From the NCBI GenBank assembly GCA_020024735.1, contig JAHHTI010000009.1, positions 1 to 20,544 on the forward strand: DNA of 20,544 bases, written 5' to 3'. Position 1 is the stretch's first letter. Every line of letters starts with the position of its first letter. Shown here piece after piece: positions 7,701-16,519 of this stretch. The DNA comes from Mycoplasmataceae bacterium (lineage in GTDB: Bacteria > Bacillota_I > Bacilli_A > Mycoplasmatales > Mycoplasmoidaceae). The notes under the pieces are model-generated. The model did not search any database and was not told the DNA's origin. It saw only the letters and a program-made list of their open reading frames with translations. A program made the translations under genes and the position numbers.

Positions 7701-9082
7701 TATGCTTTTTCTCCTTCAAGAATGGTTTTTGCAATATTTAAAACTAATTGGTCTTGTTTTTGTGCTGCAGTAATATTAATACCTAATGGCATTCCATTAA
7801 CAGTAATTGCTGGAATTGTTAATGAAGGAAGTCCTGCAAAATTAGCGATTTGTAATGCATCATCACATTTATTGGCATATTGAACACCTTGATTAACTTC
7901 TTCAAAGGTAGGAGCAATTCTACTAGAACCTGGAAGAATAATTGCGTCATAGTCTTTAAATATTTCATTAGTACGATTAATTAATAAAGTTCTAATTTGT
8001 TTAGCTCTTAAATAAATATCATTAAAATTCATATGTAAGGTTGCATAAGAACCAATAATAAATCTTCTTTTTAATTGTCTTCCTAAGAAAGCGGTTCTTG
8101 ACTTAATTGCTGTATCATAAAAGTTTTTTCCTTCAATGTGAGAACCAAATAAAATACCAGTTAAATTAGCATAGCAAGCAGAAGCTTCAGAATAACTTAG
8201 AGCTTTATAAATCGGATCAATTAAGCCAATCAATTGGGAATTAAAGTCAATGTAAGAAATGGTAAATTTATTTTCTAATGTTTTAATGTAGTCTAAAAAT
8301 GCTTGCTTTTCATCCTTTTCCATATATTCAATTGTTTCATTTAAAATAACAATTTTTTTACCTTCTACTGGTTGGAGATTTTTATAAAATTCATTGTTAG
8401 CAATAGAAACAGAACTAAAGTCTTGGTTATCTTTTTGTACTAAGTAACTTAAAACAATCGCAATATCTTCTAAACTACTAGCTAGAACTCCTACATGGTC
8501 AATACTAGGTGCATAAGGGAAAACACCATAACGTGAAATTAAACCATATGTAGGTTTATAACCATAAATACCTAAATAACTAGCAGGTTTTCTAATAGAA
8601 TCACCTGTATCAGTAGCAATAGCAAAATCAACAATTTCTTGTTGGACTAGAACAGCTGAACCTGAAGAACTTCCACCAGTAATTCTTGTTTTATCTAAAG
8701 GATTATAAACTAATCCAAAAGCAGAAAATGTTCCAGTTCCTCCTAAACCAAATTCATCCATATTATCTTTAGAAAGAAGAACAGCATTTTGTTCATCTAA
8801 TATCTTTTTCACAGTTGCATTATATGGAGGAACATATTCTTTAAGAAATAAACTTCCACCAGTGGTAGTGATGTCTTTTGTAGCGATATTATCTTTTAGT
8901 GAATAAACAATACCATCTAATAATGAATTAGTCTTTTCTCCATATTGAAAATCCACAGTTTTTAGCGAAGCGTTTAGTGATGCAACATTATTTAATTCTT
9001 TTTCTTTCTTTTCATACAACGCTTGTGGAGTGATTTTATTGTCTTGAAATTCTTTTTGATGTCTTAAAATTCTACTTGTCAT
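7700..9082 (-). CDS. gatA: Aspartyl/glutamyl-tRNA amidotransferase subunit A
   Basis: GatA is the amidase-signature subunit that hydrolyses glutamine and passes ammonia to GatB. The protein is 460 residues, slightly shorter than the usual 480 or so. The Ser-cisSer-Lys triad is visible: Lys63 in SLKDNIATK, Ser138 in TGGSSSGSA and Ser162 in DTGDSIR. The spacings (75 and 24 residues) equal those I recall for the Staphylococcus aureus enzyme (K79, S154, S178). One oddity is that the residue before the nucleophile is Asp161, where most GatA have Gly (DTGGSIR). The start ATG at 9082 lies inside the end of gatC (11-nt overlap), and the stop shares one base with the gatB ATG. These overlaps point to translational coupling of the three subunits. 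Confidence 0.96.
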   Translation of the reverse strand: MTSRILRHQKEFQDNKITPQALYEKKEKELNNVASLNASLKTVDFQYGEKTNSLLDGIVYSLKDNIATKDITTTGGSLFLKEYVPPYNATVKKILDEQNAVLLSKDNMDEFGLGGTGTFSAFGLVYNPLDKTRITGGSSSGSAVLVQQEIVDFAIATDTGDSIRKPASYLGIYGYKPTYGLISRYGVFPYAPSIDHVGVLASSLEDIAIVLSYLVQKDNQDFSSVSIANNEFYKNLQPVEGKKIVILNETIEYMEKDEKQAFLDYIKTLENKFTISYIDFNSQLIGLIDPIYKALSYSEASACYANLTGILFGSHIEGKNFYDTAIKSRTAFLGRQLKRRFIIGSYATLHMNFNDIYLRAKQIRTLLINRTNEIFKDYDAIILPGSSRIAPTFEEVNQGVQYANKCDDALQIANFAGLPSLTIPAITVNGMPLGINITAAQKQDQLVLNIAKTILEGEKA

Positions 9083-9356
9083 TTTTAATTACCACATATT
9101 TATCTTTCATTAATTTACAATTCCCAAAAGGATTTTCATCGTGTTCATCATTGATAATATCTTCTCTAAAAGGTGTTGCTTCAAAGGCAATACAAAAATT
9201 AGTAGGTTGTACATCATCAACAGCAATTTCACTAATACTACTTAATTGTTTTTGAATATCTGCAAATTCACTACAAATACTATTGATATCATCGTCAGAT
9301 AATTCAAATAACAACTCTTCTGATAAAATTTTAATTTGTTCTTTTATTTCTTTCAT
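9072..9356 (-). CDS. gatC: Aspartyl/glutamyl-tRNA amidotransferase subunit C
   Basis: GatC is the small subunit that wraps around and stabilises GatA and GatB. The 94-residue frame has the typical pattern: an N-terminal helix (IKILSEELLFELSDDDINSI), a second helix with FADIQKQLSSISEIAVDDVQPT, then TPFREDIINDEHD before the C-terminus, where the family has LREDxV. The ATG at 9356 has a clear AGAGGG ribosome-binding site (complement of 9365-9370, 8-nt spacing). It is first of the gatC-gatA-gatB trio and overlaps gatA by 11 nt. It follows the ECF-like gene after a 72-nt gap holding a hairpin. No Trp codon is present, so the frame is uninterrupted. Confidence 0.92.
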   Translation of the reverse strand: MKEIKEQIKILSEELLFELSDDDINSICSEFADIQKQLSSISEIAVDDVQPTNFCIAFEATPFREDIINDEHDENPFGNCKLMKDKYVVIKNDK

Positions 9357-9370
9357 ATTTAATACCCTCT

Positions 9371-9391
9371 ATATTTTACTATGTAAAATAT
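9371..9391 (-). repeat. Perfect hairpin just upstream of the gatC ribosome-binding site
   Basis: ATATTTTAC (9371-9379) and GTAAAATAT (9383-9391) form a 9-bp stem with a 3-nt loop. On the gene strand it directly precedes AGAGGG and the gatC ATG. No T-run follows on that strand, so it is not an intrinsic terminator for the operon. Candidate roles are an operator, an mRNA processing or stabilising hairpin separating the ECF-like gene from gatCAB, or chance. On the plus strand it is followed by CTTTTTG, but no plus-strand gene ends here. Confidence 0.5.
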
Positions 9392-9428
9392 CTTTTTGTC
9401 TTTTAAAATTTTTGGTAATTAATCTAAG

Positions 9429-10757
9429 CTAGATAATTTCACAATCATCAATGTATTCTAGTTTGACATTTGGAGTAATGACTTTAAATACCGGATAGAT
9501 AACAATTAGGTTTAAAACCACCATTGGAGCAAATAATAATGTTCTAATTAGTAATCAAGCATTATAGTCAAGTGTACTTAAAGCTGCATCATAAGCGGGA
9601 ATAGTAATAACATTAACAAGTAATTCTCCCATTACAATACAAACAAAAACAGGTGTGAAAATCATATATCATGAATTGTCTTTGTGATAAATCTTAGAAT
9701 TTAAAGTTTTCACATAATTCTTGTATCAAAGATTTTCATAATAAGTTTCATATTGCATTGATAGGAATGCAGTTTTTAATGTATCACTAATTTCATATTC
9801 ATTTTGAGCATTAAGTTTAATTAAATTATCAGTCATTAGATGACTAACAATTCTTTGATTGGAAATTCCAGTTCTTGCATCTAAAGCAGGTAAACTGATA
9901 GAACTTGAAGTACAAATATGAGCTAGTGCATCTAATTCCATTTTTTCACGTTTAGCAACTAATAAATGTTTTAGTTTAGCACGATTGATTTTAAATAAAG
10001 AAGGATCATTGTAATGGTCATAATAAGTTTCAGTTAAGAGTTTTCCATGACTAATGTTTTTTTGATGAATTGTCTTTATAGTAAATAAAATTCATACGAT
10101 TGCAATTGATACTAAAATAAAACAAGTAATAATAACTGCTATTCCTCATAAAGGAACATCAATATCAATAGAAAAGACGGTGACAAATAAAATTCTAAAT
10201 CAATTCGTAATACCATCTTTTCTAGCTACAAATAAATAGATTAATAATATAGATAAGAAACAAGTTAGTATCATTAGAATAGTAGAATAAATAGCAAATT
10301 TTAAATCATTCTTTTTGGAAAGATTAACAACGTATTTAATTAATCCGCCAACTAATCCAAAAAACATGGCTGAAACGAAGTAACCGATATGAAAAACTCC
10401 ACCAGTTAGAGAAATCGTTAAAAAATCAGTAGCAGCACCAATACACAATCCAATAATAGGACCAAACATCATTCCACCAATCTTAATTAAAATACTTTCT
10501 AAAATAATTCTCGTTCCAGGTCATACCCGGAAAAATACAGAGACTAAGTCAGCTGTTACTACCATTAATAACAAAAGAATAGCTACTGATAAAGCCACTG
10601 TCATCCCAATATTGGTAATTCCATGAGTATTAGCACGAGGAATAATATTAAATTTTCTTTTTAAATAAACACGATAATAAATCTTTTTGATAGCTAAAAG
10701 AATAAAAACTAAAACTAAAAATACTGCAAATAAAATTGATGATTGAAATAGATTCAT
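9429..10757 (-). CDS. ECF-transporter S-component-like membrane protein with a soluble insert, 442 aa
   Basis: The frame runs from ATG at 10757 to TAG at 9429-9431, with TGA-coded Trp at several places; a GTG at 10766 is an alternative start. Residues about 46-180 match the folate-type S-component pattern: a first span GMTVALSVAILLLLMVV, then GGMMFGPIIGLCIGAATDF (94-112), a GYFVSAMFFGLVGGLI span (125-140) and further spans to about 175. More spans follow at about 205-227, 363-388 and 401-428, the last ending RTLLFAPMVVLNLIVIYPVF. An extra N-terminal span lies at 7-22. Between the spans, residues 230-362 form a charged soluble segment whose part ALDARTGISNQRIVSHLMTD looks vaguely helix-turn-helix-like. 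S components capture vitamins for an EcfAA'T motor; the substrate here cannot be read. It starts 2 nt after ung. Confidence 0.62.
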
Positions 10758-10759
10758 AA

Positions 10760-11419
10760 CTATCACTTAATATTATAATTTTTTTTATTCATTAAAAATG
10801 AATTAATTTTACTAAAAGGACGAGAGTTAAAAAAATCTCTATAAGCAGATAATGGAGAAGGATGAGAAGATTTAATAATATAGTGTGTTTTATTGGTAAT
10901 TAGTTTCTCGTATTTTTGTGCCGGGTTTCCTCATAATACAAAAACTACATTATCACATTCCTGATTAATTTTTTCAATTACATGGGTAGTAAATATCTCT
11001 CAACCATAATCTTTGTGAGAAAGACTCTTTTTGGCTTCGACAGTCAGAATGGTATTTAATAATAAAACTCCTTGTTGTGCTCAATCACTTAAATTACAGT
11101 TTGTTCTACAAATTCCTAAATCATTATCTAATTCTTTGAAAATATTAACTAAGGATTTAGGAGCTTTATTATTAGCAACACTAAAAGCAAGACCATGTGC
11201 TTGATGTTCATTAATGTAAGGATCTTGACCTAAAATAACCACATGAGTTTGTTTAATATCAAAAAAAGAAAAAGCTGCAAAGACATCTTCAGTTGATGGA
11301 TAAATGATAGATTGACAATCACTTAAATGTTCTTGTAGTTGTTTGAAATAAGGTAATTGCATTTCAGCATTGATAAAACTACTTCAATCGGTTTTAACAT
11401 TGTTGTTGATAATATACAT
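10760..11419 (-). CDS. ung: Uracil-DNA glycosylase, family 1
   Basis: UNG removes uracil from DNA to start base-excision repair. The 219-residue frame runs from ATG at 11419 to TAG at 10760-10762 and uses TGA for Trp (KTDWSSF, DWAQQG, LWGNPA, final Trp). The water-activating motif GQDPY (64-68, Asp66) is followed by HGLAFSV. The DNA-intercalation motif HPSPLSAYRDFF begins at His186. LLLNTILTVEAKKSLSH (119-135) matches the family's LLLNTxLTV region. Length is close to the usual 220-230. The start is 3 nt downstream of the preceding lipoprotein stop and the stop is 2 nt before the ECF-like gene, so it is translated from a polycistronic message. No independent promoter is visible. Confidence 0.97.
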
Positions 11420-11422
11420 AAA

Positions 11423-12733
11423 TTATGCCTTGGTAAAGGTTTTTCTTCTTTTTACACTAAATAAATTGTCACTACTAATTTGTTGAATATCATTAACACT
11501 TTTATTTAAAGATGCAGATGCAGAAGCATTTGGAGTAAAAGTAAAACTATCTTTAAGAGAATTAAAAATTGTACTAGCAGGATTATTAGCATCAAGGAAG
11601 TTTTTATATGGGAAATTACCATCATATAAATCAGTTACATAGGTTTTTACTGAATTATTAAATTCAACTTGAGTTTTTACATCATTCACTACTTGAGTTG
11701 TTTTATCTTCTTTCATATATTGCAAACCATCAAATCACAATGGTCAAGCAAAAGGATCATTAGTATTTTTTGGATCTAATCCAACAACATTAAGAATTCC
11801 AGTAGAATAGTAAGTTAGTTCTCCTTCGTTAGCTCTTGAACCTGGAGCAGGTGGTGTTGGAGCAGTTACCTTTTTGTAATAAGAACTTATTGTAGGTTGC
11901 ACATTCAAATTAAGAGTTTTGTTGAAAGCAACATCTCAACTAGAAACTAAATTGTCTTGAGTAATATCTTTGAATTCAGGTGTTTTCAAATATTCTCTTC
12001 AATAGCTTTGTCAGTTAGAATTCTTAATATCATTAAAGTTAGTAATATCTTCTACAGATGAACCACCGTTAGATTTTCAATACCCAAATGTCATTTTAAT
12101 GTTAGTCACTTGAATAAGACGGTCTTTAATATTTATTTTTTGTGGTCTTTTGTCTTCAGGAATGCTAGTATCAGAATTATCTGGCTCTGGTTTAAATTCT
12201 TGACCATAATTTCATTCAGGTGGAAGCGGGTCTGTCATATCGAAAGAAAGACTATTAACTCTTAAACGATATGTTTGTTTAGCTTCTCCCATTCCTATAT
12301 GATAAGCTAGTTCAAATTGATTATTTACATGAGCATTACTAACTGCTAATTTAGGGTCAGCAGTTAACAAGTATAAATATTGGTTACAAATATTGATGAT
12401 GTATGATGAAACAAGATTACCTAAAACTGCTTCATTGTATTTTTTTAAATTATCAGGATTAGGAAAAGTTTCTGGATTACTTGGGACATATTTATTGATA
12501 TCATATTTCTTAGCATCATAAAGGTCATTGATACTTTTAAATGTTCCTGCAGATTCTTCATATTGAATACTATTATTGCTTATTTTGTAATTATTACTAC
12601 CAATTTTATAAGCATAGTTGTTAACAACATTAGGAGTAGCACCTTGAGAACATGAAGTTAAGATACCAGAAGCAATAACACCACCAGTTAATAGAAGAAT
12701 ACTTGTAATACCAATTTTTTTATTAAATTTCAT
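11423..12733 (-). CDS. Lipoprotein, 436 aa, between dnaB and ung
   Basis: The frame from ATG at 12733 to TAA at 11423-11425 is intact when TGA is Trp. The N-terminus is a textbook lipoprotein signal: MKFNKKIG, a hydrophobic stretch, then the lipobox LTSC with the lipid-bearing cysteine at residue 28. The mature protein is rich in Asn, Ser, Tyr and Lys with no other membrane span, and carries short low-complexity patches (APTPPAPG; NASASASLN). No catalytic motif was recognised. Its place between dnaB and ung matches the lipoprotein genes MG095/MG096 of M. genitalium as I remember the map, so positional orthology is plausible. It has its own extended -10 promoter 6 nt before the ATG. The ung start lies 3 nt beyond its stop, so lipoprotein expression would also drive ung. 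Confidence 0.9.
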
Positions 12734-12739
12734 AGATTG

Positions 12740-12748
12740 ATTATAACA
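12740..12748 (-). promoter_or_regulatory. Extended -10 promoter of the lipoprotein; leaderless start predicted
   Basis: On the minus strand TGTTATAAT is followed by six bases (CAATCT) and then the ATG at 12733. Initiation 6-7 nt after the box would place the mRNA 5' end at the start codon. No Shine-Dalgarno sequence is present. The promoter lies in the 29-nt gap after dnaB, so the genes from the lipoprotein to gatB can be expressed independently of rplI-dnaB. Confidence 0.62.
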
Positions 12749-12762
12749 TAATAAAATATTTA

Positions 12763-14124
12763 TTATTTATCAGTATATTTACCGATAGTTTTGTCAAAAA
12801 ATAGTTGTACTTCTCCGGTTGCACCATTACGGTGTTTTGCAATAATGAAATCCACTAACACATTTTGTAAATAGGTTTTCGTTTTATCAGTTGATTTATC
12901 GTTATCTACTTCATCTCGTTCATAATTTAAAAAAGTAACTAAGTCAGCATCTTGTTCAATTGCCCCAGATTCTCTAAGGTCAGATAACATTGGTTTTTTA
13001 TCACTTCCTTTTCTTTCTTCAATTTTTCTTGATAATTGAGCAATTGCAATTAATGGAGAACCAATGTCTCTAGCAATTGATTTAAGAAAACGTGAAATTT
13101 GAGACACTTCTTGTTGTCTATTAGTTCCAGCTTTAGTTGAACCTTGAACAAGTTGTAAGTAATCCACAATAATTAATTTAATTTTTTTCTTATTTGATTG
13201 TAGTTGTTTTAGTTTACTTTGAATTTCCATAATAGAAATATTAGAAGAATCATCTACATAGATAGGTAAATGAGCAATATTTTGAATAGCTTGATAGATA
13301 ACGTATTCATCATTTTCGTTTCATGAACCATCTCTTAATACAGTTGATGGAATACCTGATTCACAACTCACTAATCTTTGATAAAGTTGATCAGCTCCCA
13401 TTTCTAGTGAAAACATTACAACACATTCATCATCACGACATTCCTTAGCAGCATTTAGAATCATATTAAGAGCTAAAGCGGTTTTTCCAATTGATGGTCT
13501 AGCTGCTAGAATAATTAAATCACCTGCTTGAAAACCATTAGTAAATCTATCAATAGATAAATAACCAGTCGCAGTTCCTGTTAAAGTACCTCTATTTTTT
13601 CTAATTGTCATTAGCTTATCTTGATATTGTTTAGCAATTTCTTCAGAGGTGAAAAAGTCAGATGTATTCTTAGATTTCACTAATTGCATAAAGTTTTTTT
13701 CTAATTCTCAAATAGTGTCATCAAAGTTTCTAAAATCTAAATCCATATCGATTAAATCTTTAGAAAATTTATTCAATTGTTTAGTAATAGAAAAATTAGT
13801 TAAAGCTTCGATGTATGTATCTAAATCTAGTGAGTGTACATAATTAGCATTAATAACCACAAGATATTCATTAATTTTTTCAAAATCATATTTTCCACTT
13901 GAATGAATATAATTAGCTAAAATTAAAGGATTAACAATTGCTCCATCTAGTGATAATTCACGAATGGCATTGAAAATAATGCGATCTTCATCTTTAATAA
14001 AGTTTTCACCACTTAACTTATTAACAATTCTTGAAATAGTATTAGAATCATTTAATGCAATTGCTAGGACGGTTTGTTCAATTTCAATGATATTAGCAAT
14101 AATTTCATCTGAAATTTTAGGCAT
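12763..14124 (-). CDS. dnaB: Replicative DNA helicase DnaB
   Basis: DnaB is the hexameric helicase that unwinds DNA at the replication fork. The 453-residue frame has an N-terminal helical domain (about 1-105), a linker, and a RecA-like domain. The Walker A motif is ARPSIGKTA (208-216). FSLEMGADQL (238-247) and the Walker B strand IKLIIVDYLQL (315-325) follow. QLSRKIEERKG (363-373), DLRESGAIEQDAD (382-394) and KHRNGATG (430-437) are the conserved C-terminal motifs. TGA codes Trp at two places (DGSWNE, TIWELE). The ATG at 14124 is preferred over an upstream TTG at 14130 because AGAGGT (complement of 14130-14135) sits 5 nt before it. It overlaps the rplI stop by 8 nt, indicating coupling with L9. 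Confidence 0.96.
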
Positions 14125-14560
14125 TTTCAACCTCTACATTGACCTTTATTTCAGCAATAACATCACTTGATAATTTAATTTTAATGATGTGCAAGCCAAC
14201 GTGTAATGGTTGAAAATCAATTAACATATATTTATTAATAATTTTCTTTTCAGCATTCACAAGATCAATTAATTCTTTGCTACTAATACTACCAAATACA
14301 TTAGGACCTTTAGCTTTTAGGGAAAATTCATATGTTTTTGATTCTAATTCGCTTTTTATCTTTAAAGCGTCTTGACGTTGTAATTCTGCCTGATAATTTT
14401 CTTCATCAATTTGTTCATTTAATTTTTCAACAGCTTTTGCAGAGTATTGCACTGCTAATTTTTGCTTAATTAAAAAATTCTTGGCATAACCATCATTAAC
14501 TTCTACTATTTGTTTTTCTTTACCAACATTTGGTACATCTTTTAATAATATGACTTTCAT
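14117..14560 (-). CDS. rplI: Large ribosomal subunit protein bL9
   Basis: bL9 binds domain V of 23S rRNA at the base of the L1 stalk. The 147-residue frame starts MKVILLKDVPNVGKEKQ and contains the N-domain signature EVNDGYAKNFLIKQKLAV. A long charged connecting helix (about 45-75, KAVEKLNEQIDEE onward) and a C-domain with GPNVFGSISSKELIDLV complete it. Length is normal. The ATG at 14560 has no Shine-Dalgarno sequence but a TATAAT box 7 nt upstream. It is the first gene of the long minus-strand series and is divergently transcribed from lepA. The stop overlaps dnaB. The usual partners rpsF, ssb and rpsR, which often precede rplI, are not in this window. Confidence 0.97.
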   Translation of the reverse strand: MKVILLKDVPNVGKEKQIVEVNDGYAKNFLIKQKLAVQYSAKAVEKLNEQIDEENYQAELQRQDALKIKSELESKTYEFSLKAKGPNVFGSISSKELIDLVNAEKKIINKYMLIDFQPLHVGLHIIKIKLSSDVIAEIKVNVEVENA

Positions 14561-14567
14561 AGTAATG

Positions 14568-14576
14568 ATTATATCA
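14568..14576 (-). promoter_or_regulatory. Extended -10 promoter of rplI; leaderless start predicted
   Basis: The minus strand reads TGATATAAT, an extended -10 element, followed by CATTACT (7 nt) and the rplI ATG. A TTTATA element 17 nt upstream (complement of 14591-14596) matches the -35 consensus at four of six positions. The A/T palindrome at 14577-14591 occupies the spacer. Confidence 0.62.
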
Positions 14577-14591
14577 AATTTATAATAAATT
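14577..14591. repeat. A/T palindrome in the rplI promoter spacer
   Basis: AATTTAT (14577-14583) and ATAAATT (14585-14591) form an inverted repeat around a single central A. It lies between the putative -35 and -10 of rplI within the 162-bp divergent rplI/lepA region, a position suited to an operator. A/T-only palindromes arise often by chance in this composition, so functional status is uncertain. The rest of 14561-14722 shows only promoter-like A/T-rich sequence. Confidence 0.25.
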
Positions 14592-14683
14592 ATAAAAACT
14601 CTCTAATTTATTATTAAAAAGACTTTATGAATATATTAGCAACTACTAAAAGTAAAATGAATGCAAAGTTTATAATCTTTTAT

Positions 14684-14716
14684 TTGAAATTTTTTATATT
14701 ATATCTATAATATAAT
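14684..14716 (+). promoter_or_regulatory. lepA promoter with tandem TATAAT boxes
   Basis: TTGAAA (14684-14689) is followed, after 16 nt, by TATAAT (14706-14711), the best sigma-A type promoter in the window. A second TATAAT (14711-14716) overlaps the first by one base and lies 6 nt before the lepA ATG. Either box predicts a 5' leader of about 0-6 nt. No Shine-Dalgarno sequence precedes the ATG. Confidence 0.7.
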
Positions 14717-14722
14717 AACTAT

Positions 14723-16519
14723 ATGAATAAAAAGAATATTAGAAATTTTAGTATTATTGCCCATATTGACCATGGTAAATCAACTTTAAGTGATCGAATT
14801 ATTGAATCGACTAATACTTTGTCTAAAAGAGAAATGCAAGATCAAATTTTAGATTCAATGGATATTGAAAGAGAAAGAGGAATAACTATTAAATTAAATG
14901 CCATCCAAATCAAGTATTTGGCAAAAGATGGAAGTGAATATTATTTTCATTTAATTGATACTCCAGGACATGTTGACTTTACCTATGAAGTTTCTCGTTC
15001 TTTAGCTGCTTGTGAAGGAGCACTTTTAATAGTCGATGCAGCACAAGGAATAGAAGCGCAAACACTTAGTAATGTTTATCTAGCATTAGAAAATAATTTA
15101 GAAATAATTCCAGTCATCAACAAAATTGATTTGCCTTCTGCAGATGTTGAAAAAGTAAAGAAAGAAGTAGAGGAAGTAATAGGTTTAGATTGTTCATATG
15201 CACCTTGTATTTCTGCAAAGAATGGTATCAACATTGATCAGGTGTTAGAAGCTATTGTAAAATACATTCCTGCACCAGTTGATTCAGATGATGAAAAACC
15301 TTTACAGGCCTTAATTTTTGACTCTTATTATGACTCTTATAAAGGTGTGGTTTGTTTTGCTAGAATTAAGCACGGAATTTTAAAGGTTGGCGACAAAATT
15401 AAGATGATGCAAACCGGTAAAGAATTTATTGTAACAGAAGTTGGAGTACGAACACCTTTTAATGTTAACAAGGAACAATTAGAAGCTGGAGAAGTAGGAT
15501 GAGTTGCTGCATCTATTAAAAATATAAAAGATATAGCTGTTGGTGATACTATTACAAGTGCTATTAGACCTTGTAGTGAAGCACTTCCTGGTTATAAAAA
15601 AATATTACCAATGGTATATTGTGGATTGTATCCAATTGATACAGCTAAATATGAAGATATGAAAGAAGCAATGAATAAAATTGCTTTATCTGATGCTTCT
15701 TTAACTTATGAATATGAAACATCACAAGCATTAGGTTTTGGAATCAGATGTGGTTTTTTAGGTTTATTACATATGGATGTGATAAAGGAAAGAATTAGTA
15801 GAGAGTTTAATATTGAGTTAATAGCAACTGCTCCAAGTGTAAGTTATCAAGTAGTGAAAACTGATGGAACTATCATAAATATTGATAACCCTGCAGATTT
15901 ACCAGATCCAACTCACATTAAAGCAATTGAAGAACCAATTGTTAAATTAACTATTATTATGCCTGATGAATATGTAGGTGGAATTATGGAATTGTGTCAA
16001 GAATATCGTGGTACATACCAAGATTTAGAATATGTAGATATTACTAGAAGAAGATTAATTTATCATATTCCATTAGGGGAAATTGTTTATTCTTTCTTTG
16101 ATAGATTAAAATCTGTTTCTAAAGGTTATGCAACGATGGATTATGAATTAATTGGACACCATAAAGACAAACTAGTAAAGGTGGATATTCTTTTAAATGG
16201 TTCAAAAGTAGATGCATTAAGTTTTATTACACATTATGATTTTGCTTATAAAAAAGCTAAAGTAATATGTGAAAAACTAAAAGAACTTATACCAAAACAT
16301 CAATTTGAAATTCCAGTACAAGCAGCAATTGGTGGAAAAATTATTGCAAGAGAAACAATTAAAGCAATGAGAAAAAACGTATTAGCTAAATGTTATGGTG
16401 GAGATATCACAAGAAAGAAAAAACTATTAGAGCAACAAAAAGAAGGTAAAAAACGTTTAAAAGCAATTGGTTCTGTTTCTGTACCTCAAGATGTATTTGT
16501 GAAAGTGTTGAGTGAATAA
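14723..16519 (+). CDS. lepA: Elongation factor 4 (LepA), ribosome back-translocase GTPase
   Basis: EF4 is a ribosome-binding GTPase that acts on translocation or initiation. The 598-residue protein has the normal length. The G motifs are intact: AHIDHGKST (13-21), the switch region RERGITIK, DTPGHVD, and NKIDLPSAD; CISAK supplies the G5 element. The EF-G-like domains follow, and the LepA-specific C-terminus includes RKKKLLEQQKEGKKRLKAIG, close to QDVFVKVLS at the end. One TGA (15500-15502) codes Trp (VGWVAASI). ATG at 14723 is the first codon and lies 6 nt after a TATAAT box. The stop TAA overlaps the next gene's ATG as TAATG, so the RNA methyltransferase is translationally coupled. Confidence 0.97.

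Noticed and set aside
7033..7883. Plus-strand open frames at 7033-7233 and 7662-7883.
   Set aside because: Both are antisense to conserved parts of gatB and gatA and have no start signals.
13649..14170. Plus-strand open frames antisense to dnaB (13649-13843, 13964-14170).
   Set aside because: They mirror the dnaB coding sequence and have no independent support.
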